Positions 23,224 to 32,700 of a DNA stretch of 34,536 nt are shown here, piece by piece (the stretch's first letter is position 1; each line of letters opens with the position of its first letter). The stretch lies in assembly GCA_002361425.1 (NCBI GenBank), contig DESW01000003.1, positions 1-34,536 on the forward strand, given 5' to 3'. A program made the position numbers and the translations under genes. The stretch is from Candidatus Saccharibacteria bacterium UBA3304. Its GTDB lineage: Bacteria > Patescibacteriota > Saccharimonadia > Saccharimonadales > Saccharimonadaceae. Below the pieces are notes generated by a model. It was not told the DNA's origin, did no database searches, and saw only the letters and a list, made by a program, of their open reading frames with translations.

Positions 23224-26003
23224 ACAATATAGTTCCTTTTGTCGATAAATATTGGCGTGATGTGCTGAGCGATGACTGGAGTTTCTTCGATTGAAGTAGA
23301 TTCGAATTGGAATGGCTCAGCCTCGACATTTTTGCTGAAAGCGTAGCGGGTGCTTGGGTCGTATTTTGCGATTTGTTCTGAGTAACGAGCAAATTCGAGA
23401 AGGAATGCAATGTCATCTTTACTCTGGCCGGAAATGCGTGCAAGAGTACCTTCGAAAGAAGTATCGATTGGGTGCTTTTCATCATAGGCTTTTTGGTATG
23501 CGAGGACTGGGTTGGAATCTTCCTCGTCAGTCATAGTGCCGAGGATGCGCATATCTTCGACGTAGCGCTGATAATACTTCATCTCATTATCCCAACGTGG
23601 GTTTTCTGGGCCCATTTGGCAGTTTTTACCGGTGCCCCAATCTTGGTTAGCGTAATCTTCGGCGGCGTTTACGATATCAACGACATCTTCGACGAGATAG
23701 AGGCTATTACCGACAGTGCCGAGATCGGTTTGGAGCGAGTTCATAATATTTGCATCGAGGACACCCCATGGCGATTCGCGTTCAGTACAGACGGTAATGA
23801 ATTTTGCGAGTTCGGAACCTTCGATAATGTTGCCGTCGGAATCGATATTTGGTTCGATGACGGATACGTAGGTTGGATCATCTGGCGCGAGGTCGATAGT
23901 AGAATAATCCATACCGACGATTTCTTGGTCATACATATCACAGACTGTATCATCGAGCGCCTCGACGCAATCGGAATAGTTGGAAGTATACATAGTTGCA
24001 TTATCGAAAGCGGAAGTTGCTGGATTAATAACGTTGATTGCGTTGCCAATGACAGTTGCGAAGTTAGAAAGTTGGCTAAAGGCATTATTAGTGTAGCCCA
24101 TGAAAGCAAACTTTGAGAGGAGTGAGCCTAAGAAAGTATTCTTACTGGAAACATCAAATGGGCTGCGATGGAGACGATCGAGCTCGGCTTCTTGAGCAAG
24201 CGCAACGGCAGTTTCGTTGTTTTGGCGCTTGATGTAACTTTCGGAGGCTGGCATATATGCGCTTCCCTGCGTAGATAATTTAAAGTTTGCGTTAGCGGCG
24301 CCTTGCGAGAAGAGCTCGCCGGCTGGAACGCCAGTGTAAGTTTCGAAGATATTACTTGCGAAGATTTTTGCAACATATGGAATGAAGGCGCTCACGATGG
24401 TGCCAATAATACCAGTTAATGCGATGGTTCCTACGGTTTTTACGACAGCGCTAACGATGAAGTTTGCGAGTGTGCCGCCTGGAACTGCGTTGGAGACGAG
24501 TGATACAACTGCACTGGCAGCCTGAACGCCGTCACAAACTACGTTCTTTGCGCCAGTACTAACTGCGATAGTAGTTGCTGCGCGAGTAACGTTCTTGATT
24601 GAATATGGAGCAGTTTCTTTTTCTGATGAGCGAGTATTGCCAAGGACGAGTTTTGCGCCAGAGGACTGAAGTGGAGAGCCAGTAACGTCTTTCATCTCGG
24701 TTGAGCCGTCTTCGTTAATGTACTGAACTTGGCTAGTGGTTTCGCCGGTGAGGAAGTTTAGGGTTTCGTTGACAGCGGACGCGTCGCCCTCCCCTGCCAT
24801 CATCTTGCTGATTGGCTCCATGAGGCTAAGGAAGTAAGAAATTGATTGGAAGATGGTGTAGGCGGAAACCGTGACGGCAGCCATGTTGGCAATACGCATT
24901 GCGGAACAAATTGGAACACCGACGTCGCTAATTTTTCCGGCAAGCGAGTTAACCATAGAACGGGCTTTTACTTCTGGGGTGTCGCCATCAATTTTAGTTG
25001 TATCAATATCGTTGCCGTTCTTTGCGAGAGTTTCTTCGCCAGTTTCTTCGTCAGTATGATGATCGATGACATTCATTTTACTTTCGGTGCCGGTTACGCG
25101 ATCGGAGACAGTGTCTTTGAAGTTCTTTGTATCAGTTTCGTTGTCGCCGGTAGATTTGTAATCATTGAAGATGTCGCGGGTGGCGCCCTTCTTTTTGTAG
25201 TAATACTCAGCTGAATCGTCAAAGAAACCAGCGATGCGGCCGCGTTTAGCCTTGTAGTAGGCTTCGCGGAAACCTGGATCGGAAGCGAATTTGTTCTGGA
25301 AAGAACCGGCGTCAATAATTTCGTCGTTGTATTTGAGGACGGTTTTGGAAGTGGATAGGCCGCTGGATGGGTGGAAGTTGCCATCGATGTCGAGTTTACC
25401 GACTTCGATGCCGTTTTTCTTGAGGCGGGACTTCATGTATGGAGTGAAAGTGGTGTATTTCTGGCTGAAGTTACTGATCTTGATTTGGTCGCCACCGTTG
25501 ATGAGATATTTAAAAATGCGGCTATTGCGGGAGTTGTAGGAAGTAAACTGAAGATCGGTAGCCTCGGTATAAAGGCTAGAAAGATGTGGACCAAGAATAG
25601 ACTGTGAAGCATAGAAGAGTGCGCCGCCGCCAAAAAGGAGCGCAGCAATAATAGAGATTGGCGCCCAACGTTTTTTGAGGCTCTTTTTGCCGCCAACTTT
25701 AATGGATTCTTTGCTACCGCGACGGCGGCCGCGAGTAACGCGATTACCGGTGACGGAATTACGGAAGCTATTAGAATATTCGCTGAAACGATTGCGCTCT
25801 TCGTTATTTAGGCGATCGATAGCGCGATCGGAAAGGCGGTTGGGCTTGTCATTAATAGAATCGTCGGCGTTCTCGGTAGCAGATTTTTCGGCATCAGAAA
25901 GCTCTTGGCGAGCAATATAATCCGGACGGATTTCCGCCTCTTCCACGCCATTATATGGATCGTGTTTACGACGATATTTTTGACCTGAATTGTCTGCCGA
26001 CAT
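23220..26003 (-). CDS. Large multi-pass membrane protein of the export locus
   Basis: A 927-residue protein. Residues 1-~110 are charged and cytoplasmic in character (GRRRGSKESIKVGGKKSLKK before the first helix), a membrane helix lies near 113-133 (APISIIAALLFGGGALFYAS), a long polar region follows, then several hydrophobic stretches between ~360 and 590 (for example FIVSAVVKTVGTIALTGIIG), and a polar C-terminal ~330 residues. The N-terminal layout of one helix and a large exposed loop fits a platform protein. It is paralogous to the protein at 1..2842 (shared RSPFDVSSKNTFLGSL and SPWGVLDANI). It sits directly after virB4 and overlaps the hydrolase gene by 4 nt. No known family is recognised; VirB6/TrbL-like behaviour is only an inference from topology and position. 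Confidence 0.75.
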   Translation of the reverse strand: MSADNSGQKYRRKHDPYNGVEEAEIRPDYIARQELSDAEKSATENADDSINDKPNRLSDRAIDRLNNEERNRFSEYSNSFRNSVTGNRVTRGRRRGSKESIKVGGKKSLKKRWAPISIIAALLFGGGALFYASQSILGPHLSSLYTEATDLQFTSYNSRNSRIFKYLINGGDQIKISNFSQKYTTFTPYMKSRLKKNGIEVGKLDIDGNFHPSSGLSTSKTVLKYNDEIIDAGSFQNKFASDPGFREAYYKAKRGRIAGFFDDSAEYYYKKKGATRDIFNDYKSTGDNETDTKNFKDTVSDRVTGTESKMNVIDHHTDEETGEETLAKNGNDIDTTKIDGDTPEVKARSMVNSLAGKISDVGVPICSAMRIANMAAVTVSAYTIFQSISYFLSLMEPISKMMAGEGDASAVNETLNFLTGETTSQVQYINEDGSTEMKDVTGSPLQSSGAKLVLGNTRSSEKETAPYSIKNVTRAATTIAVSTGAKNVVCDGVQAASAVVSLVSNAVPGGTLANFIVSAVVKTVGTIALTGIIGTIVSAFIPYVAKIFASNIFETYTGVPAGELFSQGAANANFKLSTQGSAYMPASESYIKRQNNETAVALAQEAELDRLHRSPFDVSSKNTFLGSLLSKFAFMGYTNNAFSQLSNFATVIGNAINVINPATSAFDNATMYTSNYSDCVEALDDTVCDMYDQEIVGMDYSTIDLAPDDPTYVSVIEPNIDSDGNIIEGSELAKFITVCTERESPWGVLDANIMNSLQTDLGTVGNSLYLVEDVVDIVNAAEDYANQDWGTGKNCQMGPENPRWDNEMKYYQRYVEDMRILGTMTDEEDSNPVLAYQKAYDEKHPIDTSFEGTLARISGQSKDDIAFLLEFARYSEQIAKYDPSTRYAFSKNVEAEPFQFESTSIEETPVIAQHITPIFIDKRNYIV

Positions 26004-26013
26004 ATATACCCAA

Positions 26014-26042
26014 ATTATATAATTTTTAGGTTAAAAAGTCGA
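26014..26042 (-). promoter_or_regulatory. Internal promoter before the 927-aa protein gene
   Basis: On the minus strand: TCGACT (26037-26042), a 17-nt spacer and TATAAT (26014-26019), ending 10 nt before the ATG at 26003. This splits the export locus into separately startable units and predicts a nearly leaderless message. Confidence 0.5.
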
Positions 26043-26053
26043 CGATAAGCGCT

Positions 26054-27844
26054 TTATTTTTTAGCGGCTGGATTAGTGGTGATGAGACTTTCTTCAGTCT
26101 CAGAAGCAACGATCTGGATATGGACGTGGTTCTGGCCCGCAAAGAAGAGACCTTGACCGACTGGGAAGCTAGCGAGACGCTTGCGTTCCTCACTAGTAAG
26201 CTTGAAGACATCAGAGAGAACGTCGACGGCAGACGAAGACTGCTTAAGAAGCAACTGCATAGAGGAGTTGTTGACGATAGCACGACCCATCTTGGAAGAC
26301 ATGAAGTCTTCAACGTCCTGGGTGATCGTGGTAAGACCGAGATAGTACTTACGAGCGCGCTTAGCAAGGCTAAAGAGGAAGCTTGCGGAATCTTCGTATT
26401 TCATGAGCTGCCATGCCTCATCAACGATGAGCATGCGCTTCTTTTGGTTGGCGCGAGTAATGTTCCAAATATGGTTCAAAACGATGTACATAGCGACTGG
26501 GCGAAGTTCGTCCTCGAGGTCGCGAATATTGAAGACAACCATTTGGTTGTTGATATCGATGTTACTCTGCTGCGAGAAGATACCGGCAAAAGTACCGCTA
26601 GTATATTTGCGCAAACGGTTAGCAAGGCCTGGACCAGTGCCGCCCATGTGAAGCAAAGTATCGTAAAGGTTAATGATGGTTGGAGGAGGTGCGGTATGAG
26701 TAAGCGGATCGCTAGTAATACCAGCACGAGCATAAGTATCGATAAGAGCCTGATCGAGATCGGCTTCCTCGTTTGGACTGAGCTGGCCACCGCCGAGCAT
26801 GAGGCGGAAGAGGCCGTGAAGCGTGACGAGGTTGGCGCGAAGTGCATCGTTAGCATCTTCGGCATCGACAACCTTTGGAAGATCGAATGGGTTGATACGA
26901 ACATCGGAGCTAAGGCTGAGGCGGATGTAAGTACCACCAACAGCATCGGCAAGTTTCTGATACTCGTTTTCTGGGTCGATAATGAGAACTTCGGTACCGA
27001 CCATCATAGAACGGAGGGCCTCAAGCTTAACGGTAAAGGATTTACCTGCACCAGACTTAGCGAAGACGACCATGTTGGCGTTTTCTAGTGAGAAGCGGTC
27101 GAAGATAACGAGACCGTTGTTGTGCATGTTGATACCGTAAAGAATACCCTTTTCCTGAGTAAGGTCTGCGGAAGTGAATGGGAAGCTTGTAGAAATAGCG
27201 CCCGTGTTCATGTTGCGGCGAATCTGAAGGTGGTCAGAACACTGTGGCATGGTACTATTCATGCCCTGCTCTTGCTGAGAGCTTGCGACCTTAGTGAAGA
27301 TCATTTGCTGACCAAAGATGTTTTCAATCTTGTGCTGAACGAACTGAAGCTCGTCGAGAGAGTCGGCGTAAATCGTAATATAAAGCGCATAACGGAAGAA
27401 GCGCTCTGCACCAACCTGGAGCTGATCGCGGAGATCCTCAGCATCGGAAATAGCAGCTTCGAGCTCTGGGTCACGGACCTTACCCTTTTCGCTGTTGATA
27501 TCCATGGTAGCTTCGAGCTGGGTAACCTTCTTTTGAAGGTTCTTCATAATGATGGCGGTCTCGACTGGGTAAATATACATGGAAACGTCGAGAACTTCGT
27601 CCATATTGATAATGGAGCTGAGCCAACCTGTAATGAGCGAGCGTGGGTAGCCGTAGACATACATGGTGCGGCCATACTTAGTACCGATACGGAAGTGGTC
27701 GGAATGGAATTCGAGACTGGATGGCGAAATAAGATCGCGGAGTGTAGTAATACCGGCCTCAAAGGCGCGCTGGATTTCTACTTCTTCTTGAAGCTGTGCT
27801 TGAGCTGCAATATCGGCAGCACTGAGTTGTTTTTGTTTAGCCAT
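26054..27844 (-). CDS. virB4: VirB4-family type IV secretion ATPase
   Basis: A 596-residue ATPase that powers pilus assembly or substrate transfer in type IV secretion. Walker A is FAKSGAGKSFTVK (~258-270), followed by LIIDPENEYQKLADAVGG, typical of VirB4/TraC/HerA-like motors. Walker B is MLIVDEAWQLM (~471-481), then TQDVEDFM and NNSSMQLLLKQS. It is shorter than full VirB4 (about 800) because most of the N-terminal domain is encoded by the preceding separate gene. GGAG lies 7 nt before the ATG, and the gap to the preceding stop is 1 nt. It starts with an alanine/glutamine-rich coil. Membrane association would come through PrgI and the platform proteins. Confidence 0.93.
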   Translation of the reverse strand: MAKQKQLSAADIAAQAQLQEEVEIQRAFEAGITTLRDLISPSSLEFHSDHFRIGTKYGRTMYVYGYPRSLITGWLSSIINMDEVLDVSMYIYPVETAIIMKNLQKKVTQLEATMDINSEKGKVRDPELEAAISDAEDLRDQLQVGAERFFRYALYITIYADSLDELQFVQHKIENIFGQQMIFTKVASSQQEQGMNSTMPQCSDHLQIRRNMNTGAISTSFPFTSADLTQEKGILYGINMHNNGLVIFDRFSLENANMVVFAKSGAGKSFTVKLEALRSMMVGTEVLIIDPENEYQKLADAVGGTYIRLSLSSDVRINPFDLPKVVDAEDANDALRANLVTLHGLFRLMLGGGQLSPNEEADLDQALIDTYARAGITSDPLTHTAPPPTIINLYDTLLHMGGTGPGLANRLRKYTSGTFAGIFSQQSNIDINNQMVVFNIRDLEDELRPVAMYIVLNHIWNITRANQKKRMLIVDEAWQLMKYEDSASFLFSLAKRARKYYLGLTTITQDVEDFMSSKMGRAIVNNSSMQLLLKQSSSAVDVLSDVFKLTSEERKRLASFPVGQGLFFAGQNHVHIQIVASETEESLITTNPAAKK

Positions 27845-27845
27845 A

Positions 27846-28676
27846 TTAGTTCTCCTCTCCTGGTTCTGCCTTCTTTACATAGAGATGGGCGAGCTTATTA
27901 AAGTCACCGAGCGGTTCGCGAACGGCAGTGTCTGGGTTGTTGAAGTTGTAGTAGAGCTGGCCAAGTTCCTTAGTGTTGAGGCGGACGGACTGAATACCAA
28001 TCTGGAAGAGACCAGAAACGACGGCTTCGGCACGGTTGTTGATTTCCGTGACAGCCTTATCATAAGTCGCGCGGTCGATACGAGTGATTGGCGGAGTTTT
28101 ATCCTTAGTGAAGGTCTTGAAGAAGTTTTTGGACTGTTCGAGTGCCTTCTCTGCTTCCTTGGAAGTGTAGTAAGGAATGACAACGAAGAAGGACTTATCC
28201 ATAATGTTTGCTTCCTGGGAGAGAACGTCGATGAAGTTGATGTAGTCATCCATAAGGACGCCGAGAAGCATGTTATCATTCTGACGGCGAAGGTCCATGA
28301 GGCGATCGATATAAGGAGCGATATCGACGCGCTGGGAACGGACAAGAATTTGAATTGTGAAAGTCAAAGAGTTTAAGAAGTTCTGATAGGAGAACTCAAC
28401 CGCTTCACGTTCTTCTTCAGACATAAGATCGAAGTTGATAGATTTACATGCGACGACGGCACGGAAAGAACCGTCTTTCATGATAACCATAGAGTCGCGG
28501 AGCTCAGAAATGAGAAGGCTGGACTGTGAGGAATTTGGGTTGTCGTGACGAGCTGGCGCGGCAGCAGCGGCTCTCTGCTGAGCTTGCGCTTGCTGTGGCA
28601 TAAATTGTGGTTGCATGCCAGGCTGGGCTGCTGGAGCAGCTTGTGGCATTGGTTGCGGTTGTTGATTTGGTTGCAC
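27846..28676 (-). CDS. TraC-like protein (VirB4 N-terminal module)
   Basis: A 276-residue protein starting at GTG 28676, with AAGGAG 5 nt upstream overlapping the previous stop. Residues 1-~45 are a Q/P/A-rich low-complexity tail. Residues ~50-270 resemble the N-terminal domain of VirB4/TraC proteins: SMVIMKDGSFRAVVACKSIN, a run through SYQNFLNSLTFTIQILVRSQ, and VIPYYTSKEAEKALEQSKNF. In known systems this domain docks the ATPase on VirB3/PrgI. It lacks a Walker motif. Being a separate gene 1 nt ahead of virB4 means the motor is split into two polypeptides, made in tandem. Confidence 0.8.
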   Translation of the reverse strand: MQPNQQPQPMPQAAPAAQPGMQPQFMPQQAQAQQRAAAAAPARHDNPNSSQSSLLISELRDSMVIMKDGSFRAVVACKSINFDLMSEEEREAVEFSYQNFLNSLTFTIQILVRSQRVDIAPYIDRLMDLRRQNDNMLLGVLMDDYINFIDVLSQEANIMDKSFFVVIPYYTSKEAEKALEQSKNFFKTFTKDKTPPITRIDRATYDKAVTEINNRAEAVVSGLFQIGIQSVRLNTKELGQLYYNFNNPDTAVREPLGDFNKLAHLYVKKAEPGEEN

Positions 28677-28685
28677 AATGACTCC

Positions 28686-29705
28686 TTAATGTAATGATAT
28701 ATATACTTCGTTATCGTTTGACTGCTTTTCTTGAATGCGTTTCGCTTGCTTAGCGATAGTTTCAATAGAAAAGTCGGAATTGTTTGCAAGTGCTTGCATT
28801 TCGGCGTTCGGTTCTTTGGCTGGTTCTGGTTCTGGAGTAGTAAGAGCTTCATGAATTTCGGCCATGTCTGGCTGGATAGTAGCGGCGCTAGCACTAATGT
28901 TTGGCGCGCTTGGCTGAACTGGTGCCTGCATTGGTGCTGGAGCTGAGGTTGGCGTAGCGGTTGGAATTGAGATAGCTGGAGCTTGATATTGCGGAGTAGG
29001 GTTTGGTGCAATTGCGGCAGCCGGAACGGATGCTGGGGTTGGAGAAGGAACCGGAGCGGCAACTGGAGTTTGATGAGAGATTTGTGGAGCTTGTGTTGGT
29101 GCGGCGGAGCCATAAATACTCTTTTGATTAATTGCGTTGCGCATTTGTTCGACGAGCTGAGCGTGATGAGCGGCTGTACTCTGCTCTAGGCTGTGATCGA
29201 GCGTATAGTTATGGTTAACTTCATAGATATCCTGAATTTGAGCAGCTTCACTAGCGATGTCATCGCGGAGGTTGGAGTTGGTTTCCTTAATTGCGTAACC
29301 TTCAGTATCGACAATGTTTGCAAGGAAGGAAAGACGGCGACCTGCCTCTTCTTGACTGAGGTCTTTTGTGCGGTTCTCTTCAACATTCTTTGGAGCGGTA
29401 ATAGTAATAGAAGTATCGGACTGACCTGGCATCCAAATGCGTTTTTGTGGTTTGAGATAAAAATCTACAACTGCGGAGAGATAAGTCTCCATTGGCTGAT
29501 CCTTCTTGAGCGGAAGCGCGAGAATACCAAGGAAGATGATAAATGGAATTGGAATAATGACTAATAGTGGAAAAATCTGGAATAACAAAAAGGCGACAAA
29601 ACATAGGCCCGCCGCGATCATAAGATAGACGAACTGGCGGAAGCTAAAAGGACCGAGGAGTTTATCATCAGCCTCGACATCCTGCGGGACCTTATACTGA
29701 GCCAT
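28686..29705 (-). CDS. PrgI-family (VirB3-like) membrane protein with long P/A-rich tail
   Basis: A 339-residue protein. Residues 1-~95 are a PrgI domain: MAQYKVPQDVEADDKLLGPF, then FRQFVYLMIAAGLCFVAFLL and a second helix VIIPIPFIIFLGILALPL, the double-helix arrangement of VirB3-like proteins, then an amphipathic MPGQ-ending segment. Residues ~130-180 are a soluble helical region. Residues ~185-300 are almost pure Pro/Ala/Thr/Ser/Gln, and a short helical end follows. Ordinary PrgI is ~100-130 residues, so about 200 residues are an added cytoplasmic tail. It precedes the TraC-like gene by 9 nt and probably forms the membrane dock for the VirB4 motor. Confidence 0.88.
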   Translation of the reverse strand: MAQYKVPQDVEADDKLLGPFSFRQFVYLMIAAGLCFVAFLLFQIFPLLVIIPIPFIIFLGILALPLKKDQPMETYLSAVVDFYLKPQKRIWMPGQSDTSITITAPKNVEENRTKDLSQEEAGRRLSFLANIVDTEGYAIKETNSNLRDDIASEAAQIQDIYEVNHNYTLDHSLEQSTAAHHAQLVEQMRNAINQKSIYGSAAPTQAPQISHQTPVAAPVPSPTPASVPAAAIAPNPTPQYQAPAISIPTATPTSAPAPMQAPVQPSAPNISASAATIQPDMAEIHEALTTPEPEPAKEPNAEMQALANNSDFSIETIAKQAKRIQEKQSNDNEVYISLH

Positions 29706-29711
29706 ACATTT

Positions 29712-29717
29712 ATTTTA
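29712..29717 (-). promoter_or_regulatory. prgI -10-like element
   Basis: TAAAAT on the minus strand, 6 nt before the ATG at 29705 and just after the terminator of the upstream gene. No convincing -35 is seen. Confidence 0.35.
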
Positions 29718-29732
29718 ACATAAACACAATAG

Positions 29733-29760
29733 AAAAAGGACCGCCAAATTGCGGTCCTTT
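29733..29760 (-). terminator. Terminator after the VirB6-like gene
   Basis: On the minus strand: AAAGGACCGC, loop of 6, GCGGTCCTTT, then further T. It separates the VirB6-like gene from prgI. Confidence 0.85.
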
Positions 29761-29773
29761 CCCCTGTTTTGTT

Positions 29774-32700
29774 TTAGTTGTCTGTCTTGATGCCGAGCAT
29801 CTTGCGTACGGCGATGTTCATGCCAGAGCGTGAGTTGATTGCGCTGCTCTTGTTGAGCTGGTTGATTTCGCCAGTGAGGAGGTTGAGCAAGAGGTTGCTG
29901 ACCTTAACTTCCTTGCCGTCGATATCGACGGAAGTCGTACCGCGGTTCTCTGCCTTCATGATCTCGGCAACATCTGCGCCGTACATGCCAGAGTTAACAT
30001 CTTCATTAGTTAAGCCTTCGTCGAGGGCGATCATAGCATCATTGAACTGCATGAGCGTTGCGGTCTTGAGACCGGTGAGCTGGCTTGCGTTCATATCCTT
30101 GAAGTATTCCTTGAGCTTCTTATATACGAGACCCTTGTTTGCTTCAAAGAGTTCGTTGTCGCCATCTTTGCTAAAGCCCATAGTATAGAAGTTGTTGAAG
30201 GCGGCGAGCTGTTCACCATCCATCTTGCCACAGCTTGCAGAAGCGCGGAGATGCTTGGTTGCAGTAAAGTAATAATGTTCTGCGTCGACCTGGCCCTTGG
30301 CAGCTGCCTTGGTGAAGTAGTTGTACATCGTACGGTCTGCGTCACCGAAGATCTTACCGTCACGGACATTAGTAAGGATAGACTCCATATTGATCATGCC
30401 GTAATCTGCCTTTGCCTTATTGTCGACAAAGTCGCCATCAGCGTTGAAGATACGATTTCTTTCTGCTTCACTTGCGACGGAGCCGTTAATGAAGGAATCG
30501 AAGTCGATGAAGGCATCGAGGACAGGTGTTTCACCGTCTGCGACAGCATGGTTATATTTACCACGGCGAATCATATTGGATTTAGCCCATGCCCAAAGAA
30601 TCTGGTTGTCGCTCTTAAGACCGAGACAGACATCGTTGAGCTCTTTCTGGAAGCGGATCTTCTTTTGAGATTCAGCAGCGGTATCAGTAGCTTTCTGAAC
30701 AATGTTTTCACTACCATCGCGGAAGATATCCATAATATCCTTATGGTCACCACGCTTTGCCATGACTTGAATTGCGGCCTTAGCGGAGTTAGCGTCACCG
30801 TTTTCAAGTGCAGCAGTAAGAGCGTCGCCTGGAATAGTACCAGCTGGAGAATCATCGTAAAGTTCGTAGTAGACGCTGGTTGCTTCATTGTTGAGCTTGC
30901 GGCGAGAAGCGATAGCATCGGCCATAGTGTAGTTGATAGCCTGAGTGCCGGAGATGTAGTATTCCTTGTCTGCGCCAGTGAGTGGGCCAGCATTATATGC
31001 GGCGCGCTCAGTGTCGTTGAGGCTATCGATACCACTCTTGCGAACCTTAGCGGCGGCGGCATTGTAATCCTCGTCTCTCTTCTTAAGGGTGTCATAGCGA
31101 GCGGTGTCGATGTTGAAGGCATCGAGGACGCGCTGATGGATTGCGTCGCCCTGCTGCTGGACGTGTTGCTGGATAAGATCGACGCGGTGCTCCATATTAT
31201 TATGGGTAACGACGCGCTTGCGAGATTCGGCAACTGCGGAGTCGACGATGAGATTATCGTACCTGTCATTGATAGCGCGCATCTTCTTGAGATCGCGGGT
31301 GCGGACACGGCGGTCGGTGCCATCAGTCTTGAAGCCTTCATCGATATCGGTTTCGGCGTTAGTAATGATGGTAGAATAGCGCATCTTATCTTGTTCGTTA
31401 ACGATGTGCTGGAAACCGCGTTTGCTTACAGTGCCATCATGGTTGCGCCATTTTTGTCTGACGTATGCTTCGTTGCGCATCTTGGTCATAGCGGCAGCTT
31501 CAGCGATATCGGATTCGCGGAGAGCGCGGCGCTTATCAAGATATTGTGCGAGGCGAGTGGATGGCATAACTGGGTTAGCCTTGCGTTGCTGGCGACCCTT
31601 TGCGGCCAAGTGCTGGCTCATAGAGTAGCGGCCAAGTGCGCCCATCGGGCGGCTGGTTACGCGATCGAAGAAGCCGCTGACCTTGCCGAGTACGGAGTTG
31701 GACATGCGCATGAGTGGGATAGATAGGAAGAGCGGAAGAATCTTAACGGCGATACCGAGGACGACGCCGAGCCAGTTGGTTGCGGAAGTAATAATTACGA
31801 GACCAGCGAGCTGGGATGCGCCGTAAAGAATACTGAACATTGGATAGAAGAACAACATCTGTGCGAGGGTGGCATACCATTTCTTGTACCACTTCTCGGT
31901 GTTTGGAAGCATGTAAGCGATGAGCGCGAGAGGCGAGATCATGACCAAGAGGTAGATGAGCGCCTGGCGGGCAGCCATAGTGACGACAGCGGAAATGACG
32001 GCGATGAGGCCGGAAAGAAGAATTGGGAGAAGCATCCAGAGAACGCCGCTTACGCCACCGAAGGCAGCGAAGGCTGCGATAGTGCCGACGGTACCGATAC
32101 CAAGCATAGATGCAACGATACCTGCAACAGAGGTGCTGCTTGCAACATCAGAGATGGTGCCGTTTTCGATAGCAACATTCTGAACATTTACGAAGAAGGC
32201 CTGGAAGGCGTTACCGAGAATGTTACTGAGGTCGACTGCGATAGTACAGATAATATAGCTAAGGTTTACGAGAATTGCGGAGACGACGATGCGAGGGAGG
32301 GCTTTCTTGATACCGTAGTTATTGATACCAACACCGGTAATTTGAGAGAAGATAATGACAAGAAGGAAGATGATAAAGATACTGTTAGTAATATCCTTGA
32401 AGTATTCCCAGACGACATAGGTCGGAGAGGTATTATCGGTCGGAATTGGGTTTACCTCAATAATTTGAGTCAACAAATCATAGGCGCCGTCAATGACGTT
32501 ACCAAAAAGACCCGCGCCTGGACAGATAATCCAGCCGAGGCTACCTACCTGATCGTAACAACTAGCCTTAGAGGATTCTTCATCCTCTTCTTCCCCGTCA
32601 TTGTCATCGTTATCAGTAGTATTGGTTGTAGTGCTGTCATCGTTTGGCTCATCTGTTACGACAGTAGTATCGGTAGTATTGTCATTACCGGTATTAGGCG

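Noticed and set aside
26120..27088. 322-codon plus-strand frame opposite virB4
   Set aside because: The minus strand carries unmistakable Walker A and B motifs; this frame is its shadow.
30251..31726. Long 491-codon plus-strand frame opposite the VirB6-like gene
   Set aside because: It is fully antisense to a gene with clear membrane topology, has no promoter or Shine-Dalgarno and reflects codon bias of the true gene.
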